A stretch of 32,449 bases of DNA from Bacteroidota bacterium (GCA_017860335.1 JAFNAU010000003.1:1-32449), one strand, 5' to 3'. Shown: positions 1 through 7,805, counted from the stretch's first letter. Made by a program: numbers and translations. Notes: a model not told the origin generated them from the letters alone.

Positions 1-823
1 ACCATCGTTGATAAGGTGTTTGCCGAAATTATAGTACATTCTCAAGCCACCGCTTGTGTATTTATAGTCATTTTCGAGTGCGAGCGAAGTCATCGCGCGA
101 CGCACATCGGCATCATTGTCGTGAACAGGGATATTTACGATCCCGGGATTGGAGGCCAGGGTTCTTGTTCCGTTGATATCAGCGGAGGTTCTCCAGTGCT
201 CGGATAATTCATAGCCCGCCTTCGCGTAAACAGCCATTTGTCCGAAATCCATATCTTCCCGGTGTCCGTCGGACCGGTTATATGCCAGGTTGACATTACC
301 GCTCAGCTTTCCTCTCTTTATCCCTGCATCTGCCTGTGTTTCGAGGGTATTGTAACTCCCGTACATGGACTGAAAAGACAGGCTGGAACCGTCCTGTTTC
401 TGTTTCTTTGTAATAATATTGATCACTCCGCCCATGGCGTTGGATCCGTAAAGCACGGAAGCAGGTCCCCGAACCACTTCTACCCTCTCTGTCATCATAG
501 ACTGGTAGCTGTCAGCCAGCGGATGCCCCATCAGACCCATGTACTGCGGATGTCCGTCGATTAAGACCAGCACTCCGAAGCCCGGGAACTTCCTCTGTCA
601 AAACAGTTAATACTGACGACTGTAACCGGTCCCTGATCTGCCGGTCGCTGACAACCGATATGCTCATGGGCAGGCTTCGCAGATTAACCTTGGGTACGAA
701 GCCTGTAACGATGACTTCGTCCAGACGCACAGTATCAACATCACTTAAACCAGCTGCCAGCATTCCTCCCGGAATATGTACAGCGAAGAGAATGAAAAAG
801 AGTATTCGTTTCAGATAATCCAT
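1..823 (-). pseudogene. TonB-dependent outer-membrane receptor, frame broken and partial
   Basis: The gene starts at ATG 823-821 with a signal peptide (MDYLKRILFFILFAVHIPGG) and a TonB-box/plug start ([21 protein letters not shown]). The tracked ORF then leaves the family and stops at 512. In the next frame the plug resumes at about 573 ([44 protein letters not shown]) and stays open to base 1, where the gene leaves the window. Between PGL and VLVLIDG the family normally has about 30 residues (FV.RG...ISIRG) that are missing. So this is an internal deletion with a frame change, not just a one-base slip. It is either a real pseudogene or an assembly error. Its start overlaps the upstream phosphoribosyltransferase by 13 bp, implying translational coupling. 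The plug resembles vitamin/iron/heme-type receptors, not SusC. The substrate is unknown. Confidence 0.8.
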
Positions 824-1212
824 GGGAATTTAAAACACGCTTCGTTGTAAAGGGCATAATCCGCGTTCCCGTTTACTGCAAATGTTTTTACCACGTTGGC
901 TTCCTTCAGCAGGCTGATGGCAAAGTTGACTGTTGCACCGGTTTTAATGCGGTCCTCCACAAGCAGAATAGTCTTTCCTTTGCAATCAAAACCGACAGGC
1001 GAAAGGAGCTGCGGATTATCGTAACGGGGCTTCTGCTCGGCATCGCGCAGATTGATTTTAAGTAACTGTAAATCGGTGTTTAAACGCTGGTTGAGTATAG
1101 CTGCAGGAACTACCCCCCCGTTGGCTATGGCTACAATCATATCAAATTGTTCATGAAACTCAATTTCACGAAAACGAGCCATCACTTCTTCGAATGATTT
1201 TATCTCGGGCAT
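811..1212 (-). CDS. Small type I phosphoribosyltransferase
   Basis: This 133-aa protein carries the PRPP-binding signature ILLVEDRIKTGATV (residues about 82-95) and an upstream hydrophobic strand plus loop, FDMIVAIANGGVVPA (about 23-37), typical of purine/xanthine-type PRTases. It is shorter than usual (about 150-190 aa), and the first acidic residue of the usual VDD is Glu. It lies 4 bp downstream of an ECF-type membrane protein and overlaps the TonB receptor start. This suggests that an imported base-like compound is trapped by ribophosphorylation in the cytoplasm. The fold call is firm; the substrate is not determined. Confidence 0.75.
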   Translation of the reverse strand: MPEIKSFEEVMARFREIEFHEQFDMIVAIANGGVVPAAILNQRLNTDLQLLKINLRDAEQKPRYDNPQLLSPVGFDCKGKTILLVEDRIKTGATVNFAISLLKEANVVKTFAVNGNADYALYNEACFKFPWII

Positions 1213-1216
1213 ACGT

Positions 1217-1726
1217 TCAGACTTTTTTCAAAGTTCTCAGCAGCAAATATCCGCCAAAGAGCTGTATAAGTATTCCGGGAAAACCGATGCGGAAATCCTG
1301 AAGCGCCACTGAAAGCTGACCTGTTAGTATCCACTCAAAACCGGTACCGATAAACTGATAAGCAAGAATAGCAATCAGAATTCCCCACAGGGATACTTTG
1401 CCAAAATATCTGGCTGCCAATGCTGCGGCAATGGCAAGGATAGCTGACTTAAAGATTATCGCGGGTAAAACAGCAAGAACCGGCATCCCGAACAACATAC
1501 TATTCACAAGCGGTGACAGGACAGCAGTGAGCAAACCAACATTGATCCCGTATTTATATGCCCCGATGAGGGTAAAGAAGTAAATAGGAAGAAAAATAAG
1601 ACCACCACCGGGTATCAAATGTGCCAGTTGAGGTAAAAGTAAATTACCGGCAATAAACAGAACGGCAAAGAGATAGGTTCGGGCGTTGCTGAGTTTCAGA
1701 GAATAAAGTTTAACTGTAGTGTCCAT
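1217..1726 (-). CDS. ECF-transporter-like substrate-binding (S) membrane protein
   Basis: This is a very hydrophobic protein of about 169 aa with five to six predicted membrane helices, for example YLFAVLFIAGNLLLPQLAHL and LLTAVLSPLVNSMLFGMP. The Gly/Pro-rich segment PGGGLIFLPIYFFTLIGAYKYG and the overall size fit S components of energy-coupling factor transporters, which pair with a shared ATPase/EcfT module encoded elsewhere. The tracked ORF begins at a TTG (1753). I prefer the internal ATG at 1726 (MDTTVKLYSLKL), which lies about 50 nt after a consensus -7 box. It is first in an operon with a phosphoribosyltransferase and a TonB receptor. The ligand is unknown; a nucleobase or vitamin-like compound is inference from context. 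Confidence 0.7.
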   Translation of the reverse strand: MDTTVKLYSLKLSNARTYLFAVLFIAGNLLLPQLAHLIPGGGLIFLPIYFFTLIGAYKYGINVGLLTAVLSPLVNSMLFGMPVLAVLPAIIFKSAILAIAAALAARYFGKVSLWGILIAILAYQFIGTGFEWILTGQLSVALQDFRIGFPGILIQLFGGYLLLRTLKKV

Positions 1727-1779
1727 AATATTATTTAATTGATTATTTGACAAAATATTTATATTCAGAATGTTGATTA

Positions 1780-1787
1780 CAAAGCTA
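1780..1787 (-). promoter_or_regulatory. -7 promoter box for the ECF/PRTase/TonB operon
   Basis: On the minus strand TAGCTTTG matches the Bacteroidota -7 consensus TAnnTTTG exactly and lies about 54 nt before the chosen ATG at 1726. No clear -33 TTTG is seen. I saw no riboswitch-like conserved boxes in the leader. Confidence 0.5.
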
Positions 1788-1868
1788 TAAAAACTTTAGA
1801 AACATTCAGAGGATGATGCCTGATTTTATAAATATTTAAGCAGATAAAAACACACGGTGCTTAATTCT

Positions 1869-1876
1869 TATCTTTG
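1869..1876 (+). promoter_or_regulatory. -7 promoter box before a 44-aa ORF
   Basis: TATCTTTG is a perfect TAnnTTTG box about 47 nt upstream of the small ORF at 1923. No convincing -33 element is present. Confidence 0.35.
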
Positions 1877-1922
1877 ATTGTGGAAAGCAGATAAATAAAC
1901 CAACAATACAAATCAGCCTGTA

Positions 1923-2057
1923 ATGAGCAGAAATGAGATATCCGAAACAGCCGATAATAAGGCTCTTTTGATCGAAATAAAAGACTCAGCTTGGAATAAT
2001 AGTGAATGGAAAGGGAGCTGGCTTCATATCAAAGCCAATATTTACATGGTGGAATGA
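1923..2057 (+). CDS. Possible 44-aa small protein, unknown
   Basis: This ORF is below the track's length cutoff: MSRNEISETADNKALLIEIK..., ending at TGA 2055-2057. It sits in the 340-bp space between the ECF operon and lptC, is convergent to lptC, and has a perfect -7 box 47 nt upstream. The peptide is hydrophilic with an amphipathic start, has no signal peptide, and I recognise no family. It could be a genuine small gene, the 5' remnant of a lost gene, or chance. Confidence 0.25.
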   Translation: MSRNEISETADNKALLIEIKDSAWNNSEWKGSWLHIKANIYMVE

Positions 2058-2063
2058 TCAGGT

Positions 2064-2681
2064 TCAGGGATGAGTGGCACCTGCCGGTATTGCTGCGGTA
2101 TTGCTGTTTTCGTCTGGAACAACCAGCAATCCTTTCAGCGTTGCCTGGAAACTGTACTTGGTCATCGACTGGTTCGACTGAAATCCATAACCGGAAATAA
2201 CGCGTGTGAGCTGTGTAATCTTCACCAATGTATCCGAAAATATGAGTTCCTGAGCCCGATCCCAGTACAGACGTTCACTTTCAAACATCTCACCCATCAT
2301 GTTGATGGCTTTAACTTTACCCTTAAATTCCCATAATTGTCTGGCTTCGTAGTAGCGGGCATAGTTGCTGTGAAAATTGGCATCGATCACCAGGTTCTCA
2401 TCAAAACGCTCGAAATGCAGTCCTTTGGGAAACTCCCAATATTTTTCCTTGGCTTTATCGAAAACATCCCACTGATCTGTATAGATCCGGTAACGCGTGA
2501 TTCCCGAGTCTGAAATTACAGTTGTTATTTTGGTCGCGTGAAGACCGGGCATTGCCTGTCTGTCCTTTACAGCTGCTATCTTCTCTGTTTTTTTATTCTG
2601 ACACGAAATAGCGCCAAATAACACGACAACCACCCAAAAGGCGGCTGTCATATTGATGATTATTTGCTTTGAAAACTTCAT
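2064..2681 (-). CDS. lptC: LPS export periplasmic protein LptC
   Basis: This is a membrane-anchored periplasmic protein of the Lpt bridge that hands lipopolysaccharide from LptBFG to LptA. The N-terminus is a hydrophobic helix ending in a lipobox-like GAISC (Cys about residue 27). The LptC beta-jellyroll follows with typical strings: YRIYTDQWDVFDKAKEKYWEFPKGL, LWEFKGKVKAINMMGEMFESERLYWD, ELIFSDTLVKI and ISGYGFQSNQSM. The tracked ORF begins at GTG 2702, which overlaps the upstream stop. The ATG at 2681 (MKFSKQIII) gives a normal signal and is preferred. It is co-transcribed with the upstream beta-barrel gene. About 205 aa, normal for Bacteroidales LptC. Confidence 0.85.
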   Translation of the reverse strand: MKFSKQIIINMTAAFWVVVVLFGAISCQNKKTEKIAAVKDRQAMPGLHATKITTVISDSGITRYRIYTDQWDVFDKAKEKYWEFPKGLHFERFDENLVIDANFHSNYARYYEARQLWEFKGKVKAINMMGEMFESERLYWDRAQELIFSDTLVKITQLTRVISGYGFQSNQSMTKYSFQATLKGLLVVPDENSNTAAIPAGATHP

Positions 2682-2701
2682 TCTTTTTTGAGAAAAGATC
2701 A

Positions 2702-3946
2702 CTATAATTTTGGTTTCACAAACCAGAATTCATTTATCGAAGCGCTGAAAGTGAGTTTCAGATAGTTCTCCTTCAACAGAGGCGAACCCATTTTGCCGTA
2801 CTCGATCGAAGCATTCAGGATAGATTTTGAGGTTTTTGTCGGAAAGCCAACTCCGAAGCTGACGGTGTAATTATTGGGTAATTTGGTGGTTCCTGCTGTA
2901 TAGTATGGATTTACCGTATTGAAACCTACACGATAACGTATTCTGTCTGTATATCTTCTTCCAACCGGATTAGGAATATATTCAGCTCCGAGAGCTATTT
3001 TGGTTGTATTCAGCAGCGAATCGGTTTTGTTCATAAACGAGGTTTTTGCCCACGCCTGCTGTGTTACGTCAATACCTACTGTCAGTTGCTTGTTGTACGT
3101 GTAGTTTAATCCAATTCCCAGCGTTTGCGGCAGTTCAAATCCGTTGGCAGAATTAAGAACCGAATCATTGGCTATTGCCGAGAACCTGGCATTGAACTTG
3201 GTTTTCCCTTCATAAATCGCTCCTAACACCACATCGTGCTTTTCTGCAAATGTATTATACAGCTGAATACCATAGCGAAACCGAAAATCGTTAGCACTGA
3301 TGCTATTGGCATAAGCTACGGACTGATAGGCAGTTGTTGAAGAAAAAACCAGATTCCGGTTATTATTTACCTCCCCAAACATATAGTAAGCATTTACACC
3401 TAACGAAATGTGGTTCAGAAAGTTGGCCGACAACCCTCCGTAAACCTGGGTAAATCCGCCGGCGCCGTTGAAAAGAGTATAATAATTGATATATTTGGCA
3501 TCCTGTGTCTGACTGACAGGCATTTGTAGGGAGTCAACCTGGTTAAAGTTATATCCTACGAAAGAATACGGTGTCAGACCCGCGCTAAAGCCAAGCCATT
3601 TCGCAAGGGGAAAACGCATGGTGAGATACTCCAGGTTGGAGTTAAAAGTTTTATTTGAGCCATCATCATCCGAGAAAATCGAATATCTGGCACTACCGGC
3701 AATATCAAACATGAATGTGAGTGAATCCACGCTGCTGTATGAAGCCGGATTTACGGTATTGATTGTATTTTTGGATCTGTTACCGAGCGAAACGCCCCCC
3801 ATCCCCCGCAACTCTGTGGCTGTACTTTGTGTTACGTCTCCATATCCGAAACGCGTGTAGGGCGAATTTGTATTATTCTGACTTACAGTCAACTGAATGG
3901 CAGAAAAAAACAAGGCGATTGCAAAAACTACTTTTTTGTTATACAT
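2702..3946 (-). CDS. Outer-membrane beta-barrel protein, FadL/PorV-like
   Basis: This 414-aa protein has a signal peptide (MYNKKVVFAIALFFSAIQLTVSQ) followed by a FadL/PorV-like start: SPYTRFGYGDVTQ, LRGMGGVSLG and INTVNPASYSSVDSLTFMFD. Alternating beta-strands run to a C-terminal aromatic strand (SASINEFWFVKPKL). Such proteins sit beside lptC in many Bacteroidales. The stop codon is about 20 bp before the lptC ATG, so the two form one operon. Hydrophobic-compound transport or an outer-membrane scaffold role is plausible from the fold, but the exact function is not known. Confidence 0.7.
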   Translation of the reverse strand: MYNKKVVFAIALFFSAIQLTVSQNNTNSPYTRFGYGDVTQSTATELRGMGGVSLGNRSKNTINTVNPASYSSVDSLTFMFDIAGSARYSIFSDDDGSNKTFNSNLEYLTMRFPLAKWLGFSAGLTPYSFVGYNFNQVDSLQMPVSQTQDAKYINYYTLFNGAGGFTQVYGGLSANFLNHISLGVNAYYMFGEVNNNRNLVFSSTTAYQSVAYANSISANDFRFRYGIQLYNTFAEKHDVVLGAIYEGKTKFNARFSAIANDSVLNSANGFELPQTLGIGLNYTYNKQLTVGIDVTQQAWAKTSFMNKTDSLLNTTKIALGAEYIPNPVGRRYTDRIRYRVGFNTVNPYYTAGTTKLPNNYTVSFGVGFPTKTSKSILNASIEYGKMGSPLLKENYLKLTFSASINEFWFVKPKL

Positions 3947-3996
3947 TCAATTTATTTTTCCGGTTAACCCGTTTTAACTTAAATTTATTGGTAATG

Positions 3997-4027
3997 CAAA
4001 GATGGCGTATTTAATTTTCCTGTCAAA
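3997..4027 (-). promoter_or_regulatory. Promoter of the OMP-lptC operon
   Basis: On the minus strand a TTTG -33 box (4024-4027) is separated by 19 nt from CATCTTTG (3997-4004), one mismatch from TAnnTTTG. The start codon at 3946 is about 50 nt downstream. Confidence 0.55.
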
Positions 4028-4075
4028 GTAAATAAAGTTGTACCCCGTTAAAAAAACTGAAACTGGGCCGTAATT

Positions 4076-4102
4076 ATTCTATCTTCAGGTGTTTTATAGA
4101 AT
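4076..4102 (-). terminator. Hairpin overlapping the hisG stop codon (weak terminator)
   Basis: A 7-bp perfect inverted repeat, ATTCTAT...ATAGAAT, spans the hisG stop with a 13-nt loop. No strong U-tract follows directly, so termination here is uncertain. Confidence 0.25.
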
Positions 4103-4945
4103 CATTTTTTCGATTGGAATAACCAGAATTCCTTCAGCTCCCAGATTTTTCAGTTTCCCGATTATATCCCAGAATTCTTTTTCACCAATCACGGCATGCA
4201 ACGAACTCCAGCCTTCCTTTGCAAGTGGCATGATTGTCGGACTACGCATACCGGGAATCACCTCTACAATTTGATTCAAATTAGCCGTGGGAATATTCAT
4301 CAGTACATATTTCTTGTCATCAGCCAGTTGTACAGCTTCCAGACGGAATAACAAATCATCAAGAACGTCTCTTTTTTCGGGGGACAAATCGGGATTTGAA
4401 ATCAGCAGTGCTTCCGATTTCATAACAACTTCTACTTCATGCAACTGATTGGTCAGTAGGGTACTGCCGGAACTGACTATATCGAAAATAGCGTCGGCCA
4501 ATCCTATTCCGGTTGCGATCTCGACCGAACCAGTAATAACGTGTATATCGGCAGAGATATTATTTTGTTTCAGGAAATTGTCAAGTATTACCGGATAGGA
4601 GGTGGCAATCACTTTCCCGTCGAACCAACTCAGTCCCTGATAATCGGTCGATTTCGGAATGGCCAGAGACAAACGGCATTTACTAAATCCAAGTCTTTTC
4701 TCGATGTTTACCTTTTTATTTTTCTCGGCATATTCATTTTCACCGACGATACCGATGTCTGCAACCCCATCGGCTACAGTTTGGGGTATGTCATCATCGC
4801 GTAGAAAAAGAACTTCAACAGGAAAATTTTTTGCCGGAACAAGGAGCAGTCGTTTGCCCCATTCCAGTTTAATGCCAGCCTCATTCAATAAGGTCATGCA
4901 TTCTTCATTCAGACGTCCTTTGGATTGTATTGCTATTCGTAACAT
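4094..4945 (-). CDS. hisG: ATP phosphoribosyltransferase, long form (HisG)
   Basis: This is the first enzyme of histidine biosynthesis, joining ATP and PRPP. Its 283 aa are typical of the homohexameric long form with a C-terminal ACT-like regulatory domain (residues about 210-283: YVLMNIPTANLNQIVEVIPGMRSPTI). The catalytic part starts LRIAIQSKGRLNEE. It includes ADIGIVGENEY and the PRPP loop ADAIFDIVSSGSTL. In many Bacteroidales hisG leads hisDCB. Here the downstream neighbours are an outer-membrane protein and lptC and the upstream neighbour is a tiny lipoprotein, so hisG is alone in this region. Feedback inhibition by histidine is expected from the family. Confidence 0.95.
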   Translation of the reverse strand: MLRIAIQSKGRLNEECMTLLNEAGIKLEWGKRLLLVPAKNFPVEVLFLRDDDIPQTVADGVADIGIVGENEYAEKNKKVNIEKRLGFSKCRLSLAIPKSTDYQGLSWFDGKVIATSYPVILDNFLKQNNISADIHVITGSVEIATGIGLADAIFDIVSSGSTLLTNQLHEVEVVMKSEALLISNPDLSPEKRDVLDDLLFRLEAVQLADDKKYVLMNIPTANLNQIVEVIPGMRSPTIMPLAKEGWSSLHAVIGEKEFWDIIGKLKNLGAEGILVIPIEKMIL

Positions 4946-5025
4946 GGTTCGATCTTGTATTTGTTGGATTTTTTATTAAAAAGCCGTGCATTCAATGAAA
5001 TAATACACAACGACTTCTAAGCCAA

Positions 5026-5033
5026 CAAAAGTA
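5026..5033 (-). promoter_or_regulatory. -7 promoter box of hisG
   Basis: On the minus strand TACTTTTG matches TAnnTTTG exactly, about 80 nt before the hisG ATG. The -33 region would fall in the T-tract of the preceding terminator. I saw no leader-peptide attenuator with His codons. Confidence 0.5.
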
Positions 5034-5046
5034 CTACAATTCTGAC

Positions 5047-5077
5047 AAAAAAAAAAGTCCGTTAGAAACTAACGGAC
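5047..5077 (-). terminator. Strong rho-independent terminator of the first small lipoprotein
   Basis: On the minus strand a perfect 9-bp stem GTCCGTTAG/CTAACGGAC with a 3-nt loop is followed by ten T residues. Confidence 0.9.
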
Positions 5078-5115
5078 TTGCAGATGTCTTAATAAATTTT
5101 TTGCAATAGCTAAAA

Positions 5116-5298
5116 TTATTTAACAACAGCAGTAGCAGCTGAATCAACAACAGCAGCAGCTGAATCAACAACAGCAGCAGTGGTATCAACAACTTCAGTA
5201 GCAACTGAATCGATAGTTTGTTCAGTTTGTTCAGCTTGTTTAGGAGCACATGCAGCAAATACTGCAGCTACGGCAAAAAATAAAAATACTTTTTTCAT
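5116..5298 (-). CDS. Small Ala/Val/Asp-rich lipoprotein A (60 aa)
   Basis: MKKVFLFFAVAAVFAACAPK is a classic lipoprotein signal with lipobox FAAC (Cys17). The mature part is only about 44 residues of low complexity, with AVVDSAA repeats and no aromatic residues. It has its own promoter and a strong terminator, so it is a genuine monocistronic gene. A paralogue lies 250 bp upstream. Overlapping minus-strand ORF 5034-5258 is its frame shadow. The function is unknown. A short, soluble, lipid-anchored envelope peptide is all that can be said. Confidence 0.8.
   Translation of the reverse strand: MKKVFLFFAVAAVFAACAPKQAEQTEQTIDSVATEVVDTTAAVVDSAAAVVDSAATAVVK
5135..5197 (-). repeat. 21-bp tandem repeat within lipoprotein A
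   Basis: Two identical 21-bp units (5135-5155 and 5156-5176) are followed by a diverged third (5177-5197). They encode the heptad AVVDSAA. The repeat could expand or contract without changing frame. Confidence 0.85.
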
Positions 5299-5357
5299 TT
5301 TGTTTTAATTCTTAAAAATTTAACATGTTAGATATTTTGTTCAATTCAAAATCGTGA

Positions 5358-5387
5358 CAAAGGTACATCTTTATTTTGATATACAAT
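5358..5387 (-). promoter_or_regulatory. Promoter of lipoprotein A
   Basis: On the minus strand ATTG (5384-5387) is followed after 18 nt by TACCTTTG (5358-5365), a perfect -7 box. The leader is about 50 nt. Confidence 0.65.
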
Positions 5388-5544
5388 TAATATTTCTGAC
5401 TTTTTTTTATTTTTTTTTCACTTTTCGGTAATTTTCTTTGAAAAAAGCCTAATAAGCGGATAAAAAACAAATATTTACAGTTTCAAATTCAAGTTTTGTT
5501 TCTCTAAAACACAAAAACTTACAGTAAGCAGGTTTTATCCTTTT

Positions 5545-5715
5545 TTACATCTGAGGTGCAACGCTGTCAACGCTTGCGATAGTAGTATCGGCCGGAGCAG
5601 CAACGGTATCAACTACCACCACTGAATCTTCCTGTACTTTTTGCTCTTCTGCCTGTTTAGGAGCACAAGCTGCAATAGCGAAAGCGACAGCAATAAACAA
5701 AAATACTTTTTTCAT
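5545..5715 (-). CDS. Small Val/Asp-rich lipoprotein B (56 aa)
   Basis: The tracked ORF starts upstream, but the ATG at 5715 gives MKKVFLFIAVAFAIAACAPK, nearly identical to the signal peptide of lipoprotein A. The mature region is EDSVVVVDTVAAPADTT..., again rich in Val, Ala, Asp and Thr with VDS/VDT motifs. The N-terminal 25 residues are far more conserved between the pair than the rest. It has its own consensus promoter. Function unknown. Confidence 0.75.
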   Translation of the reverse strand: MKKVFLFIAVAFAIAACAPKQAEEQKVQEDSVVVVDTVAAPADTTIASVDSVAPQM

Positions 5716-5762
5716 CTTTCTAATAAATTGTAACTTTTTATCTTTGAGTCTCAAAAACGGTG

Positions 5763-5795
5763 CAAAGTTACTACAATTTTATAATCTCTGACAAA
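5763..5795 (-). promoter_or_regulatory. Promoter of lipoprotein B
   Basis: On the minus strand TTTG (5792-5795) is followed after 21 nt by TAACTTTG (5763-5770), a perfect -7 match. The start codon at 5715 is about 47 nt downstream. Confidence 0.65.
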
Positions 5796-5877
5796 TATTT
5801 TTTCGCTTTTTTTATAAATATTTTTACTTTAACTTTTCACACCAACCAATCATATGAATATCAACTAATTACAAAGT

Positions 5878-7602
5878 TTAAAATCCTGTAGTATAAAGGT
5901 AACGTTTAATGCTTTTTTTAGGTGTTTTTTCAAACTCATGTGGATACAGTTGGATTTTGGCAACACTCTCGTAAGCAGCACCCAGTGAATTTAATAATTT
6001 TCTGTTTTCTTCCATTACATCTTCCAGCCCTTTCTGATCCAAACCTTCGGCATCAACAGCGTCATAATCAGGACAAACCAGAGCAATCAGTTTTCCATTG
6101 CTGTCAATTACCAGACTTTCCATGACAAACGGCATGTTGTTCAGTTTCGATTCGAGTTCTTCCGGGTAGATATTCTGACCGTTAGCACTCAGAATCATAG
6201 TTTTGTTGCGCCCGCGGATAAACACATTACCATCAGCATCCACAGTACCCAAATCACCGGTATGAAGCCAGCCGTCAGCATCCAGTATCTGTTCGGTTGC
6301 TTCAGGGTTTTTGTAATAACCAGACATAACATTCTCTCCGCGTACAAATATCTCTCCTACTCCGGTTTTTGGATCAGGACGGTCAATTTTCACCTCCATA
6401 ATGCCATCCAGTACCTTTCCCGATGATTTGGAAATAAAATCCTTAGCCTCAGTATAGCTGATCAACGGAGCACATTCGGTCATGCCATAACCAACCGTAA
6501 ACGGAAATTTTATTTTTGTAAAAAATTCTTCCACTTCAGCATTCAGCGGAGCTCCTCCAACCACAATCTGTGAAAAATTACCTCCGAATGCATCCACCAG
6601 TTTTTTACGTATCTGGGCAAGCACCGGCTGATCAAGAAACGGGATGCTTAACACCCAGCGTACAGAAGGACGAGCCAGAAGGGGCTGAATTTGCTTTTTA
6701 TAAATCTTTTCGATAATCAGCGGCACACAGAATATCACATTCGGACGCACTTCGGCAAAAGCTTTCAGCAAAATTTTCGGAGATGGTGTCCGACCGATAA
6801 AATGAATGTGACAACCGGCACATGTGGAAGCCAAAAAATCAAAAGCACAGCCGTATGCATGTGCTAGCGGTAAAAAAGCAACAATATTAAATCCGGGCGC
6901 AATGAGTTTGGTGTTGACGGCAAAAGTGACATTTCCTGCCAATGCATTCCCAGAAGTCATAACTCCCTTGCTAAACCCGGTGGTTCCGGATGTATAATTA
7001 ATTGAAACAATTTCGGAATTGGATTTATCGATATAACGGACCGAGTCCTTATTGAAACCGTAGGGATATTTATGAGCAAACAATTCATCAATATGACGTT
7101 TGGACAATTTTGTCTTACTGAGCGGTGCAATAATACTTTCTTTGCTTTCATTTTCTTCGAGCAATGTCGGGACTGGCTGATTGAGTAAAACCAGTGTCCT
7201 GTAATCATTCAGAGAAAATACAGCCTGCAACGAAATGAAATTTTCTTCTTCAAGATTTTCCCAGATATAATCGCTGACAAACAATAATTTTGATTCGGAA
7301 TGATTAACGACATGATGAATATCGTTCGGATTAAAATCCTGCAGTATCGGCACAACGATTGCTCCGTATGTAACGGCTCCCAAATATACGACAGCCCAAT
7401 TTGAATTATTTTTACCGCACAGAGCTATTTTATCGTTCCGTTTCACATCGCATTGTTCGAAAAGCAGATGCAATTTTGCAATGCTGACGGCAATCTGTTC
7501 ATACGTCATGGTATGATTTTCGCCATAATCGGTAAAGCCGGGCAATTCCCAGTTCCGGCGAAAAGCATCCTCGTACAGACGGATAAAATTTTCTTTAATC
7601 AT
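5878..7602 (-). CDS. Long-chain fatty acid-CoA ligase (AMP-forming)
   Basis: This 574-aa ANL-superfamily enzyme activates a fatty acid with ATP and CoA through an acyl-adenylate. Visible motifs are the phosphate loop INYTSGTTGFSKGVM (residues about 203-217), VGYGMTECAPLIS, the hinge region GWLHTGDLGTVDADG with FIRGRNKTMI, and the C-terminal catalytic Lys region KTPKKSIKRYLY. The length and the lack of a signal peptide fit a cytosolic FadD-like enzyme. It is monocistronic, with its own promoter, divergent from pheT. The chain-length preference cannot be read from sequence. Confidence 0.9.
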   Translation of the reverse strand: MIKENFIRLYEDAFRRNWELPGFTDYGENHTMTYEQIAVSIAKLHLLFEQCDVKRNDKIALCGKNNSNWAVVYLGAVTYGAIVVPILQDFNPNDIHHVVNHSESKLLFVSDYIWENLEEENFISLQAVFSLNDYRTLVLLNQPVPTLLEENESKESIIAPLSKTKLSKRHIDELFAHKYPYGFNKDSVRYIDKSNSEIVSINYTSGTTGFSKGVMTSGNALAGNVTFAVNTKLIAPGFNIVAFLPLAHAYGCAFDFLASTCAGCHIHFIGRTPSPKILLKAFAEVRPNVIFCVPLIIEKIYKKQIQPLLARPSVRWVLSIPFLDQPVLAQIRKKLVDAFGGNFSQIVVGGAPLNAEVEEFFTKIKFPFTVGYGMTECAPLISYTEAKDFISKSSGKVLDGIMEVKIDRPDPKTGVGEIFVRGENVMSGYYKNPEATEQILDADGWLHTGDLGTVDADGNVFIRGRNKTMILSANGQNIYPEELESKLNNMPFVMESLVIDSNGKLIALVCPDYDAVDAEGLDQKGLEDVMEENRKLLNSLGAAYESVAKIQLYPHEFEKTPKKSIKRYLYTTGF

Positions 7603-7704
7603 AACTGAACTACTATAAAATAATAAATCGTTGTAACTGTCTTAATATGTTTCACAAACTCATTAATAGCCTGTATATTGAGTATGATCTCATTTTTTGA
7701 CCTG

Positions 7705-7737
7705 CAAAAGTAATTAAAACACACAAAACAACCAAAA
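7705..7737 (-). promoter_or_regulatory. Promoter of the acyl-CoA ligase
   Basis: On the minus strand TTTTG (7733-7737) is followed after 20 nt by TACTTTTG (7705-7712), a perfect -7 box. The leader is about 100 nt. The whole 7603-7893 gap holds this promoter and the divergent pheT promoter; I see nothing else in it. Confidence 0.6.
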
Positions 7738-7805
7738 GTGTGCATTTTTTTAATGATAATTCGCATTTAGAATATTATTCATTTTTCAAAAAAGTAAAAA
7801 AACAG

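Noticed and set aside
16-564. Plus-strand ORFs of 63 and 108 aa at the left edge
   Set aside because: They are antisense to the continuous TonB-receptor reading frame.
1754-1900. Cobalamin or other riboswitch before the ECF/TonB operon
   Set aside because: I could not find conserved riboswitch boxes, and the leader from the -7 box to the ATG is only about 50 nt.
5135-5197. Possible CRISPR-like repeat
   Set aside because: The 21-bp repeats are contiguous, have no spacers and are in frame in a lipoprotein gene.
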